From an uncultured Phycisphaerales bacterium (GTDB lineage: Bacteria > Planctomycetota > Phycisphaerae > Phycisphaerales > UBA1924), in assembly GCA_937879825.1 (NCBI GenBank), contig CALFMQ010000162.1, forward strand, positions 1 to 13,531: a stretch of DNA of 13,531 nucleotides. Direction: 5' to 3'. The notes below the pieces were generated by a model, which was not told the origin of the DNA, made no database searches, and was given only the letters and a program-made list of their open reading frames with translations. The position numbers were made by a program, and so were the translations under genes. Below, in pieces: positions 8,929-13,531 of the stretch. Position 1 is the first letter of the stretch. The number at the start of each line of letters is the position of its first letter.

Positions 8929-9699
8929 CTAACGCGTTGCGGACGCGGGGTAGGTGCAGGACGTTTTTTCGGTCTCCCAGACGGTGATCGAACGCAGGGC
9001 GGCGCGGGCGCCGGAGCGGTCGCGGACCATCGGGGCGAGGATGTCGAAGAAGACGCGGGCGATGTTCTCGACGGAGGGATTCAGGCCGCCTTGGCCGAAC
9101 TCCGGGGTGTCGAGATTGAGGTGCTTGTGGTCGAAGCGGGCGACGAGGGACTCGTTCGTGACGGCTTCAAGATCGGCCGGGCCCCAGGTCGGGTTCGTAT
9201 CGACCTCGATCTCGACCGCGGGCTCGAAGCGGTAGTTGTGGCCGTGGCCGTTTGGGTTGTTGCACTTGCCGAAGAGGCGCTTGTTTTCGGCGTCGGAGAG
9301 GGCGTCGACGTGCAGTCGGTGCGCGCACGCGATCTCGAAGGACTGGCGGAGGACGGCTTTGGTCATGAGGGCGGTTTCCATTTCGACGGACAGGGCGGGG
9401 GTGAGGCGCCATCGGACTCGGGTGAGGCCCGGGAGATCGGCGCGGAGCGCATCGATGATGCCGGGCATGTGCGATGCCGGCCCGCGCGCGGGATCGACGC
9501 GGACTGCTTTCTCAATGATCGGGATGGCCCTGGCACGCACGGCCTGATCGATGTGCTTGATGTTGATGAGGTAGCCCGTTTCGGGGTCGGGGTTGCCCTC
9601 ACACTCGGCGTCGAGTTCGAAGTATGCGCCGATGCCGCCCCCTCCCACCTTAATGGGCTGGACCGTGAAGCGGACTCGGCGTGAGAGGCGTACCATCAT
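8929..9699 (-). CDS. Two-domain 6-pyruvoyl-tetrahydropterin synthase-like protein
   Basis: PTPS/QueD enzymes act on 7,8-dihydroneopterin triphosphate, giving 6-pyruvoyl-tetrahydropterin or, in QueD, the queuosine precursor 6-carboxy-tetrahydropterin. The 256 residues are about twice the usual length. The C-terminal half (about 117-256) has zinc ligands in CAHRLH (His 127) and GHGHNY (His 152, 154), the candidate catalytic Cys in GKCNNPN (Cys 146), DHKHLN (190-195), a PSVEN helix start (209-212) and WETEK (241-245) with a pterin-anchoring Glu. The N-terminal half looks like a second tunnelling-fold domain with the strand-turn GNPDPETGYLINIKHID (35-51) but none of the zinc histidines. Two adjacent ATGs (9699, 9694-9696) are possible starts; 9699 lies 8 nt after TAGAGT. 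The product (biopterin, queuosine or other) cannot be told from sequence. Confidence 0.87.
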   Translation of the reverse strand: MMVRLSRRVRFTVQPIKVGGGGIGAYFELDAECEGNPDPETGYLINIKHIDQAVRARAIPIIEKAVRVDPARGPASHMPGIIDALRADLPGLTRVRWRLTPALSVEMETALMTKAVLRQSFEIACAHRLHVDALSDAENKRLFGKCNNPNGHGHNYRFEPAVEIEVDTNPTWGPADLEAVTNESLVARFDHKHLNLDTPEFGQGGLNPSVENIARVFFDILAPMVRDRSGARAALRSITVWETEKTSCTYPASATR

Positions 9700-9707
9700 G
9701 CTCGGAC

Positions 9708-9713
9708 ACTCTA
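9708..9713 (-). promoter_or_regulatory. Candidate -10 element (TAGAGT) for a leaderless transcript
   Basis: TAGAGT on the minus strand, 8 nt before the PTPS-like ATG at 9699 (11 nt before the second ATG). No Shine-Dalgarno sequence lies between. This is the third use of the same hexamer at nearly the same distance from a start codon in the window. Confidence 0.45.
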
Positions 9714-9717
9714 GCGC

Positions 9718-9723
9718 GGGAGA
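9718..9723 (+). promoter_or_regulatory. Shine-Dalgarno site of the peroxidase gene
   Basis: GGGAGA, 6 nt before the ATG at 9730. It supports that start, which also places a lipobox correctly at residues 17-20. Confidence 0.5.
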
Positions 9724-9729
9724 CGACGG

Positions 9730-10377
9730 ATGACACGCGGCACGATACTGACGGCACTGGCGATGGTTTGCGGGATGTTGGGAGCGTGCAAGAAGGAGCC
9801 GAAGTATTCGTCGGACTTCGATCCGGCGACGGGCGGCTCGACGGCGAAGCAGGACAACGGTGACGCGACGGAGGCCCCGATGGAGAACGACCCGCGGTAC
9901 GTGCTCAAGTACACGATGAACCGGCTGGACGGGACGCCCGAGGCGTTGAGCGACTACAAGGGGGAGGTCGTGTTGATTGTCAATACGGCCAGCAAGTGCG
10001 GGCTGACGCCTCAGTACAAGGGGCTCGAGGCGCTGTACGAGTCCAAGAAGGACAAGGGGCTGGTGATCTTGGGGTTCCCGGCCAACCAGTTCATGGGCCA
10101 GGAGCCGGGGACGAACGAAGAGATCGCGGCATTCTGCAGCGAGAACTACGGCGTGTCGTTCCCGATGTTCGAGAAGATCGTGGTCAAGGGCGAGGGGACA
10201 CATCCTCTGTACGAGCAACTGGCGGCGCTGCCCGACGGCATGGGCGGTGAGCCGGAGTGGAACTTCCAGAAGTTCCTCGTGGACCGGAGCGGGCGGGTCG
10301 TGGCGCGGTTCTCGCCCCGGACCACGCCCGACGACGCGGAGCTGGTCGCGGCGATCGATAGGGCGCTCGGGGAGTGA
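9730..10377 (+). CDS. Lipoprotein thiol peroxidase of the glutathione peroxidase family
   Basis: Reduces hydroperoxides with a cysteine rather than selenocysteine. The 215 residues begin with a lipoprotein signal ending in LGAC (17-20), so Cys 20 should be lipidated and the enzyme anchored outside the cytoplasm, followed by a polar linker to about residue 52. The catalytic set is complete: peroxidatic Cys 90 in NTASKCG, Gln 120 in FPANQF, and Trp 177-Asn 178 in WNF. Cys 136 in AAFCSENY sits where thioredoxin-dependent members carry a resolving cysteine, which suggests use of a thioredoxin-like partner instead of glutathione; this is an inference. The gene is divergent from the PTPS-like gene across 30 bp and stops 21 bp before gspF, which has its own promoter candidate. 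The family is secure, the physiological reductant unknown. Confidence 0.93.
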   Translation: MTRGTILTALAMVCGMLGACKKEPKYSSDFDPATGGSTAKQDNGDATEAPMENDPRYVLKYTMNRLDGTPEALSDYKGEVVLIVNTASKCGLTPQYKGLEALYESKKDKGLVILGFPANQFMGQEPGTNEEIAAFCSENYGVSFPMFEKIVVKGEGTHPLYEQLAALPDGMGGEPEWNFQKFLVDRSGRVVARFSPRTTPDDAELVAAIDRALGE

Positions 10378-10385
10378 TGTGCCGA

Positions 10386-10391
10386 TAGAGT
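10386..10391 (+). promoter_or_regulatory. Candidate -10 element (TAGAGT) of gspF, leaderless layout
   Basis: TAGAGT, exactly 7 nt before the GTG at 10399 and wholly inside the 21-bp gap after the peroxidase stop. No usable Shine-Dalgarno site precedes the GTG. It matches in sequence and spacing the element before the gene at 5588, and could start transcription of the secretion gene cluster at the start codon. Confidence 0.5.
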
Positions 10392-10398
10392 CTGTGTC

Positions 10399-11628
10399 GT
10401 GACGGCGTACCGGTACACAGCGATCTCGGCGACGGGTCAGCGCACCTCGGGGACGATCGAGGGCGATGACGAGCGCGCGGTGCTCGCGGAACTGGACCGG
10501 ATGCGGTTAACGCCCGTCGAGGTGTCGAAGTTGGCCGCCCGGATGGGGGGCGCTGTCGGCGGGCTCGGGGGCGGCGGGAAACGGATCAAACTGGGCGCGC
10601 GGAAACTCGGGGATGCGTACTCTCAGTTGGCGGACCTGTTGCGGGCCGGTGTGCCGCTGCTCCGGGCGCTGCGACTGCTCGGCGGGCAGCGGGCGGACGC
10701 GACGCTCGCGGGCGTCTTTACGGAACTCGCGGACGAGGTGGAGGACGGGTCGCCGCTTGCCGACGCGATGAGCGATCGCGGCGGGATTTTCTCGACCATC
10801 CACATCGCCATGGTGCGTGCGGGCGAGCGCGGCGGGTTCCTGGAGGGCGTCTTTGATCGGCTTGGTGATTATCTGCGCCGGCGCGCGGAACTGATGACGC
10901 AGGTCGTTGGCACGCTCATCTATCCGGGTGTGATCGCGAGTGTCGGACTGATTGCGATGGTGCTGTTGTTCGTCGTGTTCGTGCCCATGTTCGAAGAGGT
11001 CTTCACGGACATGGACCTGCCGGCGGTGACGAAGATCGTGCTGGCGATGAGCGGCGTGCTGCGCTCAAACTGGATCGTTCTTGTGGTCATCGCCGGGGGG
11101 GCGGCGATCGGGCTGTGGCGCGTGACGACCGACCCGGTGTGGCGGGGGCGATTGCTGGCGTTGTCTCTGCGGCTTCCGGTGCTGGGGCCGCTGTTCCGAT
11201 CGCTGGCGGTTGCGCGGTTCTGCCGGATGCTGGGCACGTTGCTGGCGAACTCGGTGCCGATGCTGCAGTCGCTGGCGATCGCGAAGGATGCGGCGGGGAT
11301 TCCGGCGATGGCGGCGGCGATCGAGAACGCGAGTGAGTCGGTGCGCGGGGGTGAGTCGCTCAGCGGGCCCCTGAGCGAGAGCGGGCTTTTTTCGGATGAT
11401 GTGATCGAGATGCTCAAGGTGGGGGAGGAAGCGAACAACCTGGAGTCGGTGCTGATGAAGGTGGCCGAGTCCGCGGAGCGGCAGGTGGAACGCCGCCTGA
11501 CGGTGGCGGTGCGGCTGATCGAGCCGATGGTGCTGCTCGGGCTGGCCCTGTGCGTGGCGTTTGTGGCGATTGCTCTCATCTTGCCGATGCTGAACCTGAC
11601 CCAGGGGATCGGCGCGGAACTCCGGTAG
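10399..11628 (+). CDS. gspF: Type II secretion inner-membrane platform protein GspF
   Basis: Polytopic platform protein that couples the GspE ATPase to pseudopilus assembly. The 409 residues match the family length. After an N-terminal YRYTAISATGQRTSGTIEG segment (4-22), two GspF domains follow at about 70-195 and 270-395; the first contains LLRAGVPLLRALR (80-92) and its repeat LLANSVPMLQSLAIA (281-295). Membrane spans lie near 171-197, 224-240 and 374-397. The start is GTG; residues from YRYTA align with the usual GspF beginning, so this start is well placed. It leads a co-directional series gspF-gspG-pseudopilins, with gspG 120 bp downstream. A type IV pilus PilC is the alternative, less likely beside this GspG. 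Confidence 0.94.
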   Translation: MTAYRYTAISATGQRTSGTIEGDDERAVLAELDRMRLTPVEVSKLAARMGGAVGGLGGGGKRIKLGARKLGDAYSQLADLLRAGVPLLRALRLLGGQRADATLAGVFTELADEVEDGSPLADAMSDRGGIFSTIHIAMVRAGERGGFLEGVFDRLGDYLRRRAELMTQVVGTLIYPGVIASVGLIAMVLLFVVFVPMFEEVFTDMDLPAVTKIVLAMSGVLRSNWIVLVVIAGGAAIGLWRVTTDPVWRGRLLALSLRLPVLGPLFRSLAVARFCRMLGTLLANSVPMLQSLAIAKDAAGIPAMAAAIENASESVRGGESLSGPLSESGLFSDDVIEMLKVGEEANNLESVLMKVAESAERQVERRLTVAVRLIEPMVLLGLALCVAFVAIALILPMLNLTQGIGAELR

Positions 11629-11739
11629 GGGGGTCGGTGCTCCCGGCGGCTCTGGCGTCGGTACACTTGGATTGAACACCGGAATCACCGCCGCGGTACG
11701 GGCAGGGAGACCCGCTATCTCGGTCTGAAGGCATCGAAC

Positions 11740-11744
11740 GGAGG
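11740..11744 (+). promoter_or_regulatory. Shine-Dalgarno site of gspG
   Basis: GGAGG, 4 nt before the gspG ATG at 11749. The 120-bp spacer upstream (11629-11748) is the longest gene-free stretch in the window; apart from this site I see no clear terminator there, and only a weak TANNNT candidate, TACACT, near 11662. Confidence 0.65.
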
Positions 11745-11748
11745 CACC

Positions 11749-12243
11749 ATGCGTTCACGGCGCTCGCAAGTATCTGGTCGGACTGGCTTTACGCTGATCG
11801 AAGTGATGATCGTCCTGGCGATTCTCGCGGCGTTGATCGGCATCGTGGCCGTGAACGTGATCGGGTCCAAGAAGGACGCGAAAGTCGGGGAAGCCAAGAT
11901 CGCGCTGGGCACGATCCAGCGGGCGATGGACATGTTCTACGCGGACTTTGACCGGTATCCGAGCGAGGAGGAAGGGGTCAAAGTGCTCTGGGACAAGGAG
12001 TCGCTCGTCACCGAGGATGACGCGGATCAGGAGAAGTGGCGGAAGCGGCTCCAGAAGCCGGCGCCCAAGGACCCGTGGGGCAGCGAGTGGGGGTATCGGG
12101 CCGAGTCCGAGCACGATGCGGAATACGACCTGTGGTCGAACGGCCCGGACAAGGAAGAGGGCACGGACGATGACATCGTGTCGTGGATCGAGGATGAAGA
12201 GGGCGGGAGTTCGCCATCTGGTTCATCGTCGTCGGGCGAGTAA
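11749..12243 (+). CDS. gspG: Major pseudopilin GspG
   Basis: The main subunit of the type II secretion pseudopilus, made as an inner-membrane prepilin, cleaved and N-methylated by prepilin peptidase. The 13-residue basic leader ends RTG, followed by FTLIEVMIVLAIL (14-26) with the conserved Glu at mature position 5 (residue 18). The globular part keeps the GspG hallmarks: QRAMDMFYADFDRYPSEEEG (57-76), KDPWGSEWGY (107-116) and the acidic calcium-loop pattern YDLWSNGPDKEEGTDDD (126-142) followed by IVSW. At 164 residues it is longer than the usual 140-150, because of an extra acidic and Ser/Gly-rich tail (about 147-164). A strong GGAGG precedes the ATG. As the most abundant pilin it may need its own strong initiation site. 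Confidence 0.95.
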   Translation: MRSRRSQVSGRTGFTLIEVMIVLAILAALIGIVAVNVIGSKKDAKVGEAKIALGTIQRAMDMFYADFDRYPSEEEGVKVLWDKESLVTEDDADQEKWRKRLQKPAPKDPWGSEWGYRAESEHDAEYDLWSNGPDKEEGTDDDIVSWIEDEEGGSSPSGSSSSGE

Positions 12244-12280
12244 CGGCGCGGGGCGCGCACTGAAGTAAGGCGGGGCGAGG

Positions 12281-12907
12281 ATGCGCCGGGACGCCTTCAC
12301 GCTGATCGAACTGTTGATCGTCATCGGCATTCTTGTCGGCATCGTCGGCGTGGCGCTGCTGTCGCTCACGGACTTCCGGCGCGAGGCGGAGTTCCGCGCG
12401 GTGGCGGACCGGATGGAGTCGGTCGGCGAACTGGCGCGGGCCGAGGCGTTGCGCCACGGGCAACCGGTGGAACTGATACTGCGTGATGCATCCGATGCGC
12501 GCACGGGCGCGTCGCGACCGATGCGCGTTGTGACGCGCCGGCTCGATCCGGTGCGGACGGCGTCGTCGACAGATGCGTCGGGCGATGCGGACGCGGCCCC
12601 TGCGCAGCCGCGGACGGAGTTGCCCCGGTGGATCGCGATGGCCTCGGAGAGCGATGCCGACGAACGCCCCGGTGCGGCGCGGGCGGCGGGCACGCCGGAC
12701 ACGCGGCTGGCGGTGTTCCTGTCCGATGGTTCGGCGCTCGGTGTGCGTTCAGTTTCTCTCGAGGACACGCGATCCGGCGCGCGGATGACGATGACGATCG
12801 ACGAGATGACGGGCGTGTGCCGGTGCAGTATCGACTGGAACCCGACATCGGAGGCGGAGGCGCTCGGAGGCGAGGGGCCGGGGGAGTCGGAAGGGGGCGG
12901 CCGATGA
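12281..12907 (+). CDS. gspH: Minor pseudopilin, GspH-like, with Ala at the cleavage site
   Basis: A type II secretion minor pseudopilin by its class III leader and its place after gspG. The N-terminus MRRDA is followed by FTLIELLIVIGILVGIVGVALL (6-27), with Glu at mature position 5 (residue 10). The residue before the predicted cut is Ala 5, where prepilin peptidase nearly always needs Gly. The remaining 180 residues have a helix after the hydrophobic stem (31-60), a low-complexity Ala/Asp/Arg/Pro-rich insertion (about 92-142), a closing beta-rich part with GVCRC (178-182) and a Gly/Glu-rich tail. At 208 residues it is longer than typical GspH. The gene lies 37 bp after gspG and overlaps the next gene as ATGA. 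The pseudopilin class is secure; the GspH label rests mainly on gene order. Confidence 0.8.
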   Translation: MRRDAFTLIELLIVIGILVGIVGVALLSLTDFRREAEFRAVADRMESVGELARAEALRHGQPVELILRDASDARTGASRPMRVVTRRLDPVRTASSTDASGDADAAPAQPRTELPRWIAMASESDADERPGAARAAGTPDTRLAVFLSDGSALGVRSVSLEDTRSGARMTMTIDEMTGVCRCSIDWNPTSEAEALGGEGPGESEGGGR

Positions 12908-13371
12908 GGCGCGGTGCGCTGCTCCTGGAACTGCTGATCTCGTTGGTGATCCTTGTCGGCGCGGGATTGGCTGTGCTTGCGATGCTCGCGCAGGGGGTGC
13001 GGTCGGCGCGTGAGGCGGGGGAACAACTCAAGGCGATCGATTACGCGCTGTCGGCGCTGGCGAAGATCGAGGCGGGGATCGAGACGCCCGAGTCGCTCGA
13101 CGGCGAGATCCCGGTCTGGGTTGATGAACAGGCGACGACGGGCGCGGCCTTTGATGAGTCGATCCCGGAGCCGTCGGGGTGGCGACTGGAGATCGAATCG
13201 TCGCGGGCCGGGCACGCGGACCTCACCGTGGTGACGGTGCGGGCCGTGCGCGAACGGACGCCCGGCGAGATCGGCGCGCGGTTCACGGCGTCGGAGTTCG
13301 TGCGGTTCAGTTCGACCGATCCTTCTGATGAGAATCCGGAGAACGCGGTTCTGCGGGGGCTCGAGCCGTGA
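12904..13371 (+). CDS. gspI: Minor pseudopilin, GspI-like
   Basis: A 155-residue pseudopilin. The leader MRRG is followed by ALLLELLISLVILVGAGLAVL (5-25), giving Gly at -1 and Glu at mature position 5 (residue 9). A short polar helix (31-58) and a beta-rich domain with VWVDEQ (71-76), WRLEIES (93-99) and LTVVTVRAV (107-115) follow. GspI, with GspJ and GspK, caps the pseudopilus tip. The ATG overlaps the gspH-like stop (ATGA), and its own stop overlaps the next start (GTGA), which indicates coupled synthesis of the minor pseudopilins. An in-frame ATG at 12628 would add a region that is a shadow of gspH and was rejected. The GspI assignment rests on order and size; a PilV-type protein is possible. 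Confidence 0.8.
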   Translation: MRRGALLLELLISLVILVGAGLAVLAMLAQGVRSAREAGEQLKAIDYALSALAKIEAGIETPESLDGEIPVWVDEQATTGAAFDESIPEPSGWRLEIESSRAGHADLTVVTVRAVRERTPGEIGARFTASEFVRFSSTDPSDENPENAVLRGLEP

Positions 13372-13531
13372 CGCGGCGCGGCTTCACCATTCTGGAGGTG
13401 CTGATCGGGCTGTCGCTCTTGATCGTGCTTGTTGCGGGCGCGTACGGGATGCTCTTGCAGCTGCACTCGCGCCAGCAGGAGATCGCGACGCTCGCGGCCC
13501 GGAACACGATCGGCACGACGATTATCGACTC
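13368..13531 (+). CDS. gspJ: Minor pseudopilin, GspJ-like, cut by the right edge
   Basis: I translated the frame from GTG 13368, which overlaps the stop of the previous gene as GTGA; 54 codons are visible before the window ends. The leader MTRRG is followed by FTILEVLIGLSLLIVLVAGAY (6-26), with Gly at -1 and Glu at mature position 5 (residue 10), then the polar helix SRQQEIATLAARNTIGTTIID (34-54). This is a class III prepilin signal. Position after GspG-, GspH- and GspI-like genes makes GspJ the likely identity, but the globular domain that would confirm it is outside the window. Confidence 0.75.
   Translation, partial: MTRRGFTILEVLIGLSLLIVLVAGAYGMLLQLHSRQQEIATLAARNTIGTTIID

Noticed and set aside
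9700..10218. Upstream extension of the PTPS-like frame across the peroxidase gene
   Set aside because: It is antisense to a clear peroxidase gene and carries no PTPS sequence; the ATG at 9699 has a promoter-like element just before it.
10399..13531. Cluster as a type IV pilus rather than type II secretion
   Set aside because: The GspG calcium-loop pattern and the gspF-G-H-I-J-like order fit type II secretion better; no pilT, pilM or pilQ type gene is in view.

Overview
The window is GC-rich (about two thirds GC by eye) and densely coded, with twelve complete protein genes and two cut by the edges. No rRNA, tRNA, CRISPR array or insertion sequence was seen, and no gene-free stretch reaches 300 bases; the longest are 11629-11748 and 7067-7174. 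Lipid A and heptose genes show a Gram-negative-type outer membrane. Together with the gene style and the secreted protein of unknown family, this suggests a planctomycete, perhaps of the Phycisphaerae. The lineage is an inference and was not tested by any search.

Region 1 (1-5552, all on the minus strand) is a tightly packed envelope operon read from right to left: a GT9 heptosyltransferase, maf, a three-TM protein of unknown function, lpxK, hldE and nadC (truncated by the left edge). Two junctions are 4-bp ATGA overlaps, one is an 11-bp overlap and one is a 4-bp gap, so translational coupling is likely. HldE makes the activated heptose, LpxK finishes lipid A with the 4'-phosphate, and the GT9 enzyme would transfer heptose to the core. 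Maf and NadC are nucleotide-metabolism passengers.

Region 2 (5553-7174) starts at a 35-bp divergent promoter and holds one predicted secreted protein of unknown family. It ends in a convergent gap with three perfect hairpins, the first two resembling a dispersed palindromic repeat.

Region 3 (7175-9699, minus strand) holds gspE, the type II secretion ATPase, and upstream of it a two-domain 6-pyruvoyl-tetrahydropterin-synthase-like protein.

Region 4 (9730-13531, plus strand) holds a lipoprotein thiol peroxidase of the glutathione peroxidase family, then gspF, gspG and three further pseudopilin genes in gspH-gspI-gspJ order; the last runs off the right edge. GspE and GspF would form the inner-membrane motor that assembles the pseudopilus from GspG and the minor pseudopilins.

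The most notable non-coding signal is the hexamer TAGAGT placed 7, 7 and 8 nt before the start codons of three unrelated genes that lack a Shine-Dalgarno sequence (secreted protein, gspF, PTPS-like). This is the layout expected of -10 elements driving leaderless mRNAs. Other leading genes (GT9, gspE, peroxidase, gspG) have normal Shine-Dalgarno sites.
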